64,000 bases of DNA, from assembly GCF_000006565.2 (NCBI RefSeq), contig NC_031469.1, forward strand, positions 1,547,716 through 1,611,715. The letters run 5' to 3'. Position numbers and translations under genes: made by a program. This DNA is from Toxoplasma gondii ME49. Lineage: Eukaryota > Apicomplexa > Conoidasida > Eucoccidiorida > Sarcocystidae. The notes beneath the pieces are model-generated. The model did no database searches. It had not been told where the DNA came from and saw only the letters and a list, made by a program, of their open reading frames with translations. Of this stretch, positions 1 to 13,700 are shown in pieces. Positions within the stretch are counted from its first letter, which is position 1. The number at the start of each line of letters is the position of its first letter.

Positions 1-2355
1 CTCGAGCACCCAGGGTGAACAGTGAACCGGTGATTTATGCCGTCAGCCTGTCAATGCAATGTCCATAACGATAACACCTTTTTTGATTAACAGAGTAGTG
101 TAGAAGTTTAAGTTGCATTGCATTTATACTGGATAAGTTTGAGTATTAACTCAACACAGAACATGGGGGCCAAGGGGAGCTTCATGTGTTGCTCTGTGCG
201 GCATGAGTCCCAGAAGTTCGTGTGAAAGCAGCTCCTCAAGCTACTCAATTTATGAAAGTACAGCAAAGATAACCGTGGGCTCAAGTCGTTGATTCCACCG
301 GCGAACTGTGTTGCGCACGTTAAAAGGGCTGTCTAGAATGGCCGTGAACTACGGCTGCCCAAGGTATAAGCTAACTAAAGTGAGATACTTTGCCCGAGAA
401 GACAATTTTTCCCTCGCCAGATTATTCTCTTCGATTTTTCGCAGCTCTGAATAGCAAAACGAATACGGCTCAAAGTGTCGCTGGTGTCCTTAGTCGAGAG
501 GACTGTGACGTCAAACTCAAATGCTTTATTGATTTTGACGGTTGTTTTGCAGCTGGAATATAAATTCACGCTTTGCAGTAGACACGTCTTAGAAGCTTTT
601 TCTGAATCGTTGTTTGCCCTGGTAGCGCGCCTCTCCATTCCCTCGACGGGAGGACGGTCTAAAGCCTTTCGCGGCTGCAGGATTTTTCTTTCCGACCTGT
701 AAATAACACCTGCGGACTACGACGAGGGGCGTCAGTCCCCCAAAACAAAAGGCTCGACATTCGAGTGACAGAAATGCAGCCGCTTGCCACTGAAGGGCGT
801 TCCTGTTAATGAGCAACTAGGACCTCCGCCGTGTATGCCTCTTCACACACGCTAATAAGCTATCTCTGAGAAGACGGCACCAGGGATAGTTACGGTGTTT
901 GCAAGTGTGTGATAGAGGGAAGTAACTGCACATGCAGTTGCAAGGAGGCTTCTTTCTCAAAGTGCGGCATCTATCTGTGATCTCGCTGCATAGGCTGCTC
1001 TTTTACAATCAAAGGAGTACGCCGTCTAACCATATTTAGAAAGTCGTTCTGGGTAAGTGCAGCGCGGCACAACCGGCAGTACGACCCGAGATGTTATTTA
1101 TCATCACCGACCACACCACGAGACAGTTACACATAATTGAGTAAATCTACTTGCAACAACACCAGATGACACCTGGTCTATCAGCTCTGAACTGCTGCCA
1201 GATGCTTGTTCCGATGGAAAACAAGGTCCCGGTCACCGTGTGCCTGGGATAACGTTGTCCCGCGATCCCTCCTTCATTGTCTTCTGTACTCCGTGGGTGT
1301 CAAACGGATATTCTCGAGGTCAAAAGGCAGTGCATTACGTCTTCAGACCCTCCCATGCGAAAGAGCAATACTCTGTCCTATAAAACACCTTTTACCAGTG
1401 GGTTGCCAGGTCGTCGTTATTTAGGACACTAATTACAAACGGTTCTTCCCCACTGACTTCGCCGGCGGTCTTGAGGTTTTTGAACTGGTGGGTGAAACCA
1501 ATGGAAAAGAATGAGGTACAAAGTTGTTTTGCTCACTTATTCTCAATTATGTCGTTCTTCGCGTGATCCCGGTGCTACCCCGTGAGCACAGAGAGAGACG
1601 AACCCACTCGTGACTCTGCCGCCTCCCCAGCGCGTTTTTCGAAGCAAACTCGTTTTTCTCTGTGTTGGTCGCTAGAAAAGGGTCGAACAGACAGCTGCAG
1701 GTGACTCCCTACTGCTGGTTGCAGCAGTTTCCTCTTACGAGCGTCCTGTCTCGTGCCTTTTGATACACGTCGAACAAAGTTTAACCGCTCGCCAAGAGAG
1801 AGTCGCCCGCCTCCAGCGTGTCGAGCAACCGCTGCAGTGTGAGCCTGTCTTGTGCCTGAAGTAGCATATAGTTGGAGGACAATGATGCCGCGTCGCTTGG
1901 GATGTTCCTGGAAGTTTGACATATTACCTTGTTCTCGACTTTTAAATAGGACTGTAGAATCTTTGACGTGGCAACAACATCAGCGCATGTTCTCCACTCG
2001 AGGAGGTCGGCCTGGACTTGTGCGCTGTCTTTGTGTTTAGCTGGCACCCCCCCTCAACCAGACAGCCCTTGCGGTCTCGTCGAATCCTGAGCCCATTTCC
2101 GGGCATATGTGCGGCTGTCCTTCCCTATACGACAGCTTGAAAGTTTGCAAGTCTTTTTATTCTGGACAAATACGTAGGAGTGGGAAGCTTACAATCGCAG
2201 TTCCAAGTCTCCGCCGTGCCAACCCTCTCTCTGTTGTCTTAAGCACAGACCAGCTGCCGTTGTCTTGCGCCGGCACGGGAGCGGTTCTTTTGGACCGCTT
2301 TTGCCCAGGAAGGGAAGTCTGTTTCCAGAACGTATTTTTTACCGGCGTTTTCAAA
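1..2355. other. Upstream spacer and probable 5' leader, no gene seen
   Basis: No exon with convincing splice borders or coding composition was found; open frames are all under about 120 codons and mutually overlapping. The right part probably holds the promoter and 5' untranslated leader of the gene that begins at 2356. An in-frame upstream ATG at 2107 exists, but it lacks an A-rich context and the extension is not protein-like. Confidence 0.5.
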
Positions 2356-5300
2356 ATGCACACCGAGTACAGCGCCCAGCAGGCGGATCGCTCCGTCCCG
2401 TCCTCGTCTTCCTTGTACCAGCACTACTGTCAGGAACTCGACTCGGAGCTGTCGCGTTACTCCCTCGACGCACTCCAGCAGCGTCAGCAAGAGTTGCAGC
2501 ACGAGTTGGACCTCATGGATGAACGCGAGAAAAGTCAGTCTCTCTCTGCGCAGGCTGAACTGAATAGAGAAACCGAGAAGAGGCAGCAGGCGTTTTACTC
2601 AACTCAAGGACAGCTATCTCAGACGTATCACAACCACCAGCCGCTGCGTGAGCAGCTTTCCGAACCGCAGTTTTTTGCTCGCGAGAACCAGCCCCAGCCC
2701 CGGCAAGACCACATAGAGCGACAAGAACGTTATTGCCAAAGTCCGCAGGAAGCCACAGTGCGTCAGAGTCCCCATGTACCGGAACCCGCGGAGAAAACAC
2801 CGGCAGAACAGAGTGGAACAGCAAACGGACACCCAAATATCTTCGACAACCAAGTGCTTGAGGAACTCCGTCGCACCGGCAGAGCCGTCGTCCACACCAC
2901 CGCTGGAACTTACGTCTTCTCCCCGTCAGAAGGTATGCAGCTTTCAAGGAAGCTGGCGTTCACTGCTGGCTCCAGTCTGTCATTTTTAGGGTGCCAGGAA
3001 CCCCCGACACCAGCATTTCGCTGTAGCGTGCCACGCCCACCTACCATTGCGAGTTTTCAGACGACACCGTTATCTGTGTTTTCCGTGGTTCTCACGTGTG
3101 TGTATGTCGGTCTGGGCTCATTTTGTGTGTGTGCAGACGGCCAGACCATTCACTGCGCTGTCTACCCACCCGGCACCTTTGACTCTCAAGGTAACGCATC
3201 GACGCTTGAGGAATACTATGAGGAATACCACCCGTTTCTCCTTTCACCGGAGGAAAGTGTCCAGCAGGGGGATGGAGTGTACCTGTTTCACTCTAACGGA
3301 GAGATCTGCGAGCAGGATCAGCAAAGCCCTATGACCCACCCCTTGGATGATGGAACTGAAACTCCTGGACCGTTCGGAATGAATTTTTCTGCAGAACAGA
3401 GAGAGCCACCGATGCTCGGCGCGCCAACAGCCGCGGAGCCCCCCGTTCTGGACCCGTTGAGAGCCGCTCCTGCGAGTCGTTTTTACCCGCAAGAATCCCC
3501 AGAGGCACAGTTCCAGAAAGAGCGACCGGTGGTCCCTTCGTCAATTGGAATGGGGGAAGCCACCAAAGGCTACACATCGCACCCTATTGGGCGTGACGAG
3601 GAATTTGCACAGAGGAGATGGGAGCAGACACAACTGCACAGTAAGCTCGGTGGCGTGCCAGCCTGTTGCTACCCTTTTGTGCACGGTCGGCATTTAACAC
3701 AACTCCGGAATGAGGGGAGAGCTTTACTGAATTCCTTTGAAAAGAAGCATCGATTATATAGTAGCCGGTGCCTTACATCGAAGCGCAGCTTCCAAAAAGA
3801 TGGGGGAGGCTTCAAAACAGTTATCCGCTCTACGCGCGCGTTGATGTTGTTCCTAAACTTCTTCTGTACGTGCTAGGCATATTTGCCTGACCTTAAAGTG
3901 TCTATATCGTGGATTGTCGGAAATTACGGGCGGTTTTTAAACGCGACTATCCGAAAGCTGCAGTTCTCTGTTGGAAAGATGCGCGCTGGGAATGAGTCGT
4001 TTTGCGTGGAAGCGTCCATGCATTTGCCATGATTTCACCCGCCCGCCACCTGTGTCGTGTCTCCGTAGAAGCTCTATGCGTTCTTCAAAAGTATGGCAGT
4101 GACCCTTGTAAAGAAAAATAAGAGGACTGCTTCGAGTTGTCTGGGGTTCTTCCAATCTGCTGTTGTCAGGCAACAACGCAAATGCAGGAACGTCGAATCA
4201 GCATTTCAACCAGCACGTTCTTATTCCGAATTCCCAACAGGTGCAAGACAACGCTCCCAAGGTAAATAGTGGGCAGTGAATCTGACACCCGTAGCAGTGG
4301 CCAGGAGGATCGAATGAGAAGGAGCCGCTTCCTATCGTTCACAGTGGCGATGGCGAAAACAGCTGGACAAGCTAGGCAGACCAGAAGCTAGATCGCAACT
4401 GTCGCTGGGTTGCTTCTTGTGTGTTCTGGCGCAGCTGGTTGAGTTCTGCATTGACGCCTTGGAGTCCGTTGGACGTCCACTTTGCGAACAAGGAAGCTAC
4501 GTGTCAGTAGCGGCTTACGTTCACACTGTCGAAGAAAACAAGCCCCACCTGAAAACAATCCCTGTACCCATCGACGCATCCGGATGCGTGAACTTTGGGG
4601 GAGGTAGGTACTGCGACCCACGCGAAGGACGATTTGGTGATTGAAAAACCTTTTTTCAACGCCCCTTTGTAGCCTTTCAGACACAGCGCAGCTGAAAGAA
4701 ACGCCGTTTCACATCACGGTTCGGGTTTAGACCTGGGTCTTCGGTTGTCTATCAAGCATCAGCACTCAGTGCGTTGTGACGCGGTGTTGCTGTGTTCTTT
4801 TCAGCACCTCTCCAAATGATATGGAGAGGCGAGGAGTTTGTGCACATGAAGGTTTACCAAGAGGTAGGATCTTTTGATAGACTGCGGCAGAGTGTTGCGG
4901 TATTGCTTCGCCTGTTGTCTCAGTCATCTAATCTGCATCCTGTTGGAAGCATGTGTTGGAATAGAGCCATACCTACGTTCTGCACTATCTGTTCCGAGCT
5001 TAAGACTTGCATGTCCCGCGAGTCTCCGCCAGTACACCAGCCTCATAGGTCGAAAGGGAAGACATGCGTGCTCGAGCACTTCCGCATGCACATTTATAAA
5101 TACATAAGCATGCATATGTATATATATATATATATATATCCTTCCATTTTGCGGTGAGGGTGTGTGTTTTCTCGACAGAGGCAATACGAGGCGATGGGAG
5201 AAGCCGTGGGGTTCATCAAACTCCAGTTTGCAACGTTGAATGCAGAGAACGCACCGATGAAAGTAATGCTGGTGGGAAAGGAGAACGAACCTAACGGCTT

Positions 5301-6487
5301 CCTAATTCTTCGATTTTCAATCTTGGGTTCGCTGACGTCCGCAACTAGCCAGTCTCAAGGTCCCGTCGCTGTGCCTGCACTGGCCGTTCCTCAACTGGGC
5401 AGGAGTGCTGGCATGTCTCCCGCCGAAACGTACTCTCTACGAGACAGCCTTCCCTGTAAGTGCTGGCATATCGGGGATTTCGGTATCCGCTGAGGAAAGG
5501 TACCTGAGGTTCTCTGGCCTTCACGATCAGTGCTTCCAAACACCGCCGACAAAACGTTTCCTGTGGAATCATCGGCAAGCATATTAAAAACCCTGTAGCC
5601 TATGAAATCCTGCGGACGGCCAGTTGCCGGTTTGCCATACCACGTGCACGACGCTCGTGATCCCGTCTTGAGATTTAGAAGCTTTCCTTGTGTCACTGCG
5701 TTGTCTTGTGCTGAATCTTTTGTAGACGGCACAAGCACTTACACTGCCACCCACTCGCTGCAGAGTTCTGCGGGGCCAGGCAATCAACTGCCCACTCTTC
5801 CCGTTGGCTTTCTTGGGCACCAGACGCCTGAGCACCAGGGGGACTACCTGCCCCAGCACCGCGGATCCCAGTTTGCCGCTTACGCTTCTTTGACAGATGC
5901 GCGTGGTCGTGGCTACCCGCAAGAAGCAGGTTGTCCCGATGGACGTGGCATTGACAGAAATGCACCGATCGATGGCATTTCGAACCGTGACGTAGAAATC
6001 CAAGGTCAATGGGAAGGTGCAGACGTGCAGGCGCGTGCCTCCCCTCAAGCACACCGCGGTGCGTCCTTGCGCATGGCGTTGCCTTCTCCCACTTCTGTTT
6101 CTTTCCCGCATGGCGGTCGTACTGAGGTTGACACCTCAGGCAAGGAGAAGCGTGTTGTGCCAAAGAAAGCGGCGGCAAAATCCGCTCAGAACGGTTCGAA
6201 ACCAGGTGTTGGTCGGAGAGTAAGTCTACAGAAGAAGAATGTTTCAGTTTGTTAGGTGGGGAATCAATAACACGGGACCGTACGCAGCACTAGTAACGGG
6301 GAACTGCATCTTCTGGATCGATCCTTCAGTAATAAAGAGATACCAGCTGCAGATAGCCAAAGAACACAAAGGTTTTGCTGCAGAAAACTGAAGTGACGGT
6401 GCCTGTCTTGTGTGTTCGCAGTCACTTCTCCAGCGCTGGGGCCGCGGATGGTGCTGCGAGATGAGCACCGGCGCCGATCTCAACTGA
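2356..6487 (+). CDS. Hypothetical 745-aa protein with N-terminal coiled coil and C2-like domain
   Basis: Eight exons join in phase: 2356-2932, 3137-3640, 4170-4261, 4435-4603, 4805-4863, 5179-5455, 5726-6219 and 6422-6487. Their total, 2238 nt, divides by three. I chose the ATG at 2356 for its AAAATG context. Residues about 25-75 are rich in Q, E and L and look like a short coiled coil; a Q/P-rich linker follows. From residue about 392 the chain alternates hydrophobic strands (LVEFCIDALE, SYVSVAAYV, GFIKLQFATLN, GFLILRFS), a pattern like a degenerate C2 domain without obvious calcium-binding aspartates. The tail is basic and Gly/Ser-rich. The last intron has a perfect GTAAGT donor at 6220; if it is not spliced, the protein ends at 6255 instead. 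I do not recognise the family by name. A structural or cortical role is only a guess from the architecture. Confidence 0.82.
5114..5139. repeat. (TA)n microsatellite in an intron
   Basis: An uninterrupted TA run lies in the fifth intron (4864-5178) of the C2-like protein gene. This matches the preference of TA arrays for introns and spacers throughout the window. Confidence 0.9.
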
Positions 6488-8493
6488 CGGAAACTGAATT
6501 CTTTTTATCAGCAAGGGCAAGTTTGCCCAGCAAGGAGAAAACTCGTTGTGTGTTTACGTATGGCATTGACCCGGTGGATGTTTGTCCAAGCAGTGAAGTT
6601 GCTGCGGCAAGCGGCGGCTTGTCTATGGGAGTGCCCAAGGTGGTTATCCCATTCCTTGGATCTTGTCGATTTTTTCTGTCAACTGCGTACCCGTGAGCCG
6701 GTCCGATTAACTGACGCGCACTCAAACCTGCTTTTATGCTCCCTGTGCGACGCACGGCAGTGAATATGCCCCCTTCGATCTGGAGGTGCCGGCCTCACTT
6801 GTCTGACTAAACAAACTGGTGCCTGTATGTGTTTAAGAGATATTCTGACACCGTTACTCGCCGACGTAAGGAACGATTACGAAAATACGCATCTTGTCAC
6901 AGACGGAGGAACCGGACCCGAGCACAGATGGCCCCGATGGTTAGTACGGGCGTACAACTGCGGGCAAAAAAGCGGAACGGAGCGCAAGGCAGAACCACAA
7001 CGCTTCGAGCTCCCGTCTCAAACCTTTCGACTAATGGTTAATACTGTAGCGTGTGCAAGTGTTTAAGGTGAATTAGAGCTCAGTGCTGCTCTTCGGCAAA
7101 TATTCGAATAGTTTGCATCCTGTATCAGTTTGCAGTTTGTATCCTGCACCGTATGCATCCGTTGTCTATCACCGGCAGCCGCTGTCTTCTTGTCCCTCTG
7201 AGCAGCCTCGACATCTCAAACCTAGACTCTTGCCAAAGTCTTTATCTAAAGAAAAACCAACAGTGTCAATTCTGTCTATGCTACAGACTCTGCAGTCCAA
7301 TGACAACACGTTCAACGAGTCACTGTGGTCGCCTACAAGCGTCCATCCGTTGAGATGAACACAGAAGTCGGTACAACGTTTTCACCATTGCTATGGCTTC
7401 TCCGTTCTGTAAGGCCAAGGGCGTGTTCGGGATGCCCCAATTTGGACACGTATCCTTTCTGTGAATGCGTCTGTCCTGTTCCACAACAACAAATCCATGC
7501 TACCTCGTTGTGTGGACACCACAGGGAACACGATTCCTCCTCAACGCAAGTATATGAACGGATGCATATGGAGATGCACGCATACTTGTAAACGGTTGTG
7601 TGTGTCCACCACAATTTTCTTCGCCAGACCAGACAAAGCACGTTTTTTCTCGGGCTAACCAAGCAGCAAAAATAATTCTTCCGAGAACACCTACGGCTAA
7701 AACTGTTGACAAGTGCACTGTCCACGAAGCGTTCGGGAGGCTGGATCTGTCTTCCGTTTTTTGCGGGGATACCACTCTGGCTTCTCGGTCGATTAACTGG
7801 CCGTACTCCAGGCGACGGCGGGTGATAGACAAGAACACGCTGGTCACTGCGTTGAGCTTGGTCCACACGACTGTACAGGAAAGCCGGCGTACCTCGCCTC
7901 CCACTGTAAGAAGACAAAAGATCGTCCATTGTATGACACAGAGGAAAATCGAAACTACCGAAGCCCCAAGTAGACGCACCCGGTCTGGCACCACCCGGGA
8001 GGCCTGGTTCGTTTGCTACGGAGACTTGTTGGAACTCTGCTGCATGGAACCGATGTGACGAACCATCGACAGCCAAAACCGTGCAGCAAAGGCGGCATTT
8101 CAGGAAGGCCACGGGACCTGCACCATTAAATCTCTCTTCTTCACCTGGGGGCATCTCGGCAGGCGTGTCAGAGGCAAAACGCCGCCCCGCTATATACAGC
8201 CTGGCTCCGGGGTCCCATTCACCTACAGCCTCCCAGTGTTACTGCCCAGTTACGCTTGCTGGGGGATCCCGAGAATCCGCTTTTTTACACGGCAGCAGCA
8301 TCTGTTTGCACACGTATCCCCAATGACACTGTGGGGCGAAAACACTCTAAAAAAGTACGGACTACACCGTGCCTGCTTGCTGGTTGCCTACACTCTGACG
8401 GGACTGCCCACACATTTATCGGAGGACGGCGTCAGAAAGGCAACGTCAAATTATGTGGTGTAAATGCCAGATGTTGGTTCTCCTACAAGACTA
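6488..8493. other. Convergent 3' spacer
   Basis: This stretch separates two genes that converge on it and probably consists of their 3' untranslated regions. A 273-codon frame on the minus strand (7333-8154) is the longest frame here, but it has no family resemblance and overlaps equally open shadow frames. Nothing else is supportable. Confidence 0.5.
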
Positions 8494-10709
8494 TTATCTT
8501 GAACCATTCGCTTGATCACCACCATTGGTTGCACTCTGAGCCGGAGTAAGAGAGTACAATTTGAGAATGCGCATGCACGTGAGAAATCGATCTCTCATCT
8601 CGTCTTCACCAGTTTCCATGAGAAACAAACGGTTGAGTCGCCGGTGCGAAGCATCCAGGTACTCGAGCATAATTAACTTCCGCTTGTCGCTGTCTGAAAG
8701 ATTCGCGATTCCCGGCTCCTGCGCTAAGCTCGCGGTGCTGTCGGAGTGGAGTAAGTCTTCGTAGGAGTAGACATCTTGCAGCTGAAACAAACATACAAAA
8801 AAATCGAAAAAAGCTCCGAGCTTCAGACGATTTCAACAGTTCAAGCGAGCGTGGACTGGGTTAGACCTCGAAGGTCTTTGTTTACCGAATTGAAATTTTG
8901 GATTGGAAAAACGAGATCTGTAATGACGGTAGCACCTGGGAAACGCATTTGCCTCCATGGTAGGACATGATCTGAAGAAGGCACTGACTATTGAAAGTAG
9001 ATGTAGCAAATTGTTGTTTAAAAAGACTGCAGCACTACACCAGGTGAGAACCACAGTCCAAACCAAACACACACAGCACAGAGAAAGTGGACCATAAACA
9101 TGAGAGAAGACGTAGGCACACAGAAACGTACGAGCTAGGCAGAAGGCACTCCTCGAGTCATGTGAAACGAAACACACAAGAATACGAACGAGACTGTTGT
9201 AGCAGACAACCTCCCAAGCTTTCACCCTGTTGCTCCTTCTCTAACTAGATACTGAACACTGCCGAATGGACACGATACTTACGTCGTAAATCTAAACGCT
9301 AGGGGGCTCTCTGGGATCCGTTTTGTGTCATCACATTGTATTGTTAGGTGCTGCTCGTACACTCCTTCACATCTGGAACAGTAGATTGCGGTTAGGCGAT
9401 GGAATAGGGGGCTGGAACGCAGAAACAAGAAAAAGAGTTTTCACTGTCGATCACGACTCACTGAGGAGAGACTGAAGGAGTGTTCGACGCCACTCGAGAA
9501 AGCCACCGTGAACATTTTCAACGATTTATCTAGGATGTATGTCGCGGGGATCTTTTGCTGAGAGGAAACGTCGATGAAAAAGCAACTTGCTCCCGCCACG
9601 GCAGCCTTCGCGAACGCCTTCACCTGCAGCGTCGCAAGAAAAAAAAAGGGAAACGCGATTCAAAAGCGCATTGTGGAAGCGGCAACTTGCAAGCAATGGA
9701 GAAACCAGCGATCTCGACCCCGTACTTGAGCCAGCCGCAGGACCCGCGAGATACCATTTATGAAGCGAGGCGCGCACGGCCATTGAAAATCTGCTGGAAG
9801 CAACAGCCCATGTCCTTTCTCACGGCCTGATTTCCGCATGGCATCTCAAGAATGGACGAAACTCAGCAGACGCTGTTTCTCTCGCGACTGTGTGTCCTAC
9901 CACGCAGCGGTGCGTGCTCGACATTTCCCGCGATTCCCTTCTTCGATCGTGTCTTTGAACAAAACCGGGAGAACAGCGGCTTTTTTCTTCTTACCAACGC
10001 CTGAAGGCGCTCTTTCTCTTTCTGCTTCTGTTCCGGCGTCAGCGGCTGTCCGTCGGTGCTTGCTTCACTGTTGGGTCTATCCTGGAAGCAACAAAATCAA
10101 CACGGAACTCTGGAGCATCAGCCGAGGTTGCTGAGGAAAGAGACAGGCTTCGAGCCAGAGCAATCTCTACACTTGACAGAAGACAGATCACACGGCTCCT
10201 CGCACTGTGGAACCGCACCAACGGCGAGAAGAGGGAAGTGTAGATCGAAGTAAAAGGACGCTTAGCCGGGAAGTTGACGAACAAATAGAACCGAGTACCA
10301 GCTTGGATGCACACAGGTGGACGTCGTTACCCCTCACTCAGACCACACACGAGAGCTAGCTGCCTTCCGACATGGTTCTCAGGTACGTTCCGGCGTCGCT
10401 CTGCGGGTCTGACTACGGTTCAGGGCAAATCGGCGTAGGAAGAACTCTTTGACGTGCCTCCATCCATGCAGGCGTCGACTTCACACAGGAGACTCGGAAA
10501 GGACGTCTGGCTCGTTGCTCGAGTCTCGGCAGCCTTGTTTGCCTTCTCCCCTCTCATTTCCGGAGTTTGGGGTGCGTTGTTTTTTCCCTGTCGCCGCCGA
10601 GGACTCCCGCGCAAGTCCATCTGGATATTTGTGGACTTACCGTCTCTAAATTGACCTGTGTCTCCTCCTCTGTCTCCGGATCACAGTTACAGCACGAGAA
10701 GAACGCCAT
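8494..10709 (-). CDS. ISP4: IMC sub-compartment protein ISP4
   Basis: Four exons read on the minus strand: 10709-10641, 10081-9995, 9623-9462 and 8781-8494. All have lengths divisible by three, so every intron is phase 0, and together they give 201 residues. The N-terminus is MAFFSCCNCDPE: three cysteines near the start but no glycine at position 2. Established work on Toxoplasma ISPs describes a family of small proteins with PH-like folds anchored in the inner membrane complex by N-terminal acylation; ISP4 is the member that depends on palmitoylation but not myristoylation, which fits this N-terminus. The core shows strands typical of the family (CFFIDVS, ATYILDKSLKMFTVAF, VYSYEDLL) and a closing helix with FLTCMRILKLYS. 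Splice borders are clean: GTAAGT after exon 1, GTGAGT after exon 3. ISP4 localises to the central IMC. The call rests on motifs and N-terminus, not on an alignment. Confidence 0.92.
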
Positions 10710-13700
10710 CGGGTCGACAGTCGTGGTCTGATTTTTTGCAGTGCGTTTTTCGCGGTTTCCCGTGCGACGGAGGCAGGCCTGATGGAAGTTCCTCTGCTCG
10801 CCTCTGGCGGCTCTTGTCTTCTCCGAAAGAAGAAGACCGAGTTGTCTAAGTTTCTCTGGCGAGGCTGCACCCCAGCGTTCGTTCAGGTGACACTACCAGT
10901 GCCCAGCAGGCAGAGAGGCGTCTGTGACGAGACGGAAACGCTGTAGAGGGGTGCGAGAAGAAGAACCACGGAGGCGTCTTCGCAGCTGCAAACGACTCTC
11001 CCCTTCTCTCTCGAACCTGTTCCAGCAGCTTTCTCGCGAAATACCTGTTTCCTCTGCCTCGGTTCGCGTTTCCAGGACCGATTCGTTAGACGCCCAACAG
11101 ACGGACACCCCTGTGAGTCCCCGCTTTTCACGACGACCTCTGAGAGCCCCACGGTACGCCCTGCTCTAGCTCCTGCCTTGTTCGCCTGAGTCGTACCGCA
11201 AGCCGTGCTGCACCACGGAAGGCGTCTCTTCCGCGTCAGCGGCAGGTGTGTGTCTCGGTAGAACCCAGGAGAGTTCGAGTGAAGTCCTTCAGAAGCTCAG
11301 CAGTCCATGGCCCGGCTGCTCGGTGCAAATCGAAAGCGTTCTTCTTAGCTAATCGTCGAATGCCTCAGCCAGGGAGTTGCTGGTCTGCAGAACGCAGGGA
11401 GCCGCAGAGGACCCAACGCAAAGAGAGGCTCCTGCGGGAGGGCGAGAGCACAAGCGGATATTTTCAAGACCACGGAGAAGCAGAAGCTGGAAACGGTCCC
11501 CGTGCAAACCACTCAGACGACCCAGGAGCATGCAGGAGTAGACAACCGAAAAACGAGGCGAGGAAAAAGCCTGTTGCCGAGTCCAGAGATAAGAATGCCG
11601 GGAGACAGATGGCCGCCGGTCTGGGTGCGGAGTTCTCCGGTCATCGGCATTCAGCAAGCCGACGAAAAAATCGAAAGCGCGAGTCAGGTCGACTCCGCGC
11701 AACCACCCTTGTCTAGGACCAGCTTGCAGGCATTGGGCTGTCGAGTTGTGGGCTCTCGCGGCGAAAAAAAGAGTCCAGAAAGAAGCGCCTCCCCAGGCGA
11801 GTCTGAAAACAGGCGCAGCAGACAGCAAGCGAGAGGGAATCCGTCTGTAACAAAGCTCGCTTTCCACGGAAAACTGAGACTTTCTCGCTCCGGCGGCGAC
11901 GGAAGGGAGAGAGGCCACCAAGACCCCAACAGAAGCGTTCGAACCGACCGGCAAGTCGGGAGCCTTGACAGTTTCAGATAAGGAGGCAAACCTTCGAACA
12001 AATTCAGGACGGCAGTAGGTGGCGGTCGCCACAAGAGAACGAAAGTCGATTCTCCGCTTCGCGTGCTCTTGTGGGACTTCCTTGGCTTCGCTGGATTCTT
12101 TCAGACGAAAACTGACAGCTTCCGAAGCCCATACGACTCTCAGTGCAAACGACCCGCGGACTTGAGAACCGTTCAATAGAAATCGAATAAGCTGACTCAC
12201 AGGCTTAAGAGGAAGTCCAACGGAGGTAGCGCCTCTGGTAAGACACCGCTTTGACAGTTATTTCCAGAACTCCCGGAAAAAGGGGAAGTCCCCGGATATT
12301 TAAACCGGGCAGTTGCTGCAGCTGTCGATGCCTCCTAAATCTCGACTAGACGGCCGAAGAAAAAGACGAGATGCGTTGCCTTGTTGCTGCAAAACAAGCA
12401 GAAGCGACGAGAACGCACTGCCCAGAGGAAGCCGACGGCGCTCTGCGCTCTCTCCCTCCGCTTTCAAACGGAAGAAAAGTCCACCTTCGGCAGCTTCTCC
12501 TCAGTCCAGCCCGACAGAGAGGTGAAGGACGCGGTTTTGCTTGCAGAACGAACGGTTTGGTGTTCTGGAAAGCCACGGAAAGAGGCAAACGACCGGACGG
12601 GGCAGAGTTCGTGAACAACTTCTGGGAGGCAAGAGGACGCGCCCTCAGGCCTGAAGAGGCGCGACTCACGAAGGACCCGTGAGAGCTAGATACGCGAGCA
12701 TTCCAACTCTCTGTTTCCTTTTTTCGTCCTTTCTCAAACGAATCGACGAAGAAAGTTCCAAGGCTCCATCTCAAACGCGATTTCGACGTCGACAGGGAGT
12801 GCGGCGCAGCGTCCGGCTTCCGTGAAAGAATGCGTCAGACCGCGATTCCGACACGCTTTTGTCGCAGCGAAATGTGCAAGAACACGGATCATCGCACTCG
12901 GAATATAAGGACGAATGCGCGACTTTCCTGAAAAATGTGCGAGTGTAAACAGAGAGGGTCCCCACGGGGGCGCGCGGTTCTCTCGTGACAGCCACACAGA
13001 CGAGCTCTGAAAGAAAGCAGCTGCTCATCGAAGATCCGAGAATCTGCTGTGTCTTGCCGCCAAAACCTACTAGGTACTCAAGAACATATTCCAGAGAGTA
13101 CCCCCGGATAAAGAAAGTCGCTGCTTCCTGAATAACTGCTCCCCACCCGCACTGCGACACGAGTCAGCAGAGAGTGCATGCGTCCGGGGTGGCTGTCACT
13201 TTCATAATGCTGTCTCCGCTCCTAGCGAATCCCGGGATGGCACTTTTTAACAGGCAACAGTGAGCTCTGAACTCGATGACGAGTCGTCAGGGACTGGTTG
13301 GTTTGACGAGAAATTTGTGCGGTGGAAGGTCGAGGAGAATCGTAGAACAAGTTCGCCGCGACACTGCATGTTTCTGCACTCTCCTCTCTTCCTGTCTAGC
13401 GCTTCCCTGTCGCTGTTCGTGTAAGTGTTAGTCGCCAGAATCTTTTGCGCAGCCTTCCACTCTTGTTTCCCGGTCTGGTAAAGAACTTTTCAGCAAAGTC
13501 GTTCTTTCGCAGTCACAGAGGAAGGCGCAAAGTTGCACGTCGGTATGTTTTTGTAGAAAACGGCACGACGGACAGAATGACTTCGCTGCACATCCACGCA
13601 TCTCTACGTAGGGGGACAATGAGTTTCATGGCTCTTTTTCAGTCCACGATTCGCCTCTTTGCGACATAACGAGATCGGGTGTGATCTATGTAAAGCACTT

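Noticed and set aside
7333..8154. 273-codon minus-strand frame downstream of ISP4
   Set aside because: No motif, Cys/Ser-rich random style, and located where the ISP4 3' untranslated region is expected.
11349..12200. 283-codon minus-strand frame upstream of ISP4
   Set aside because: It lies in the ISP4 leader, has no recognisable domain, and is paralleled by plus-strand frames of similar openness.
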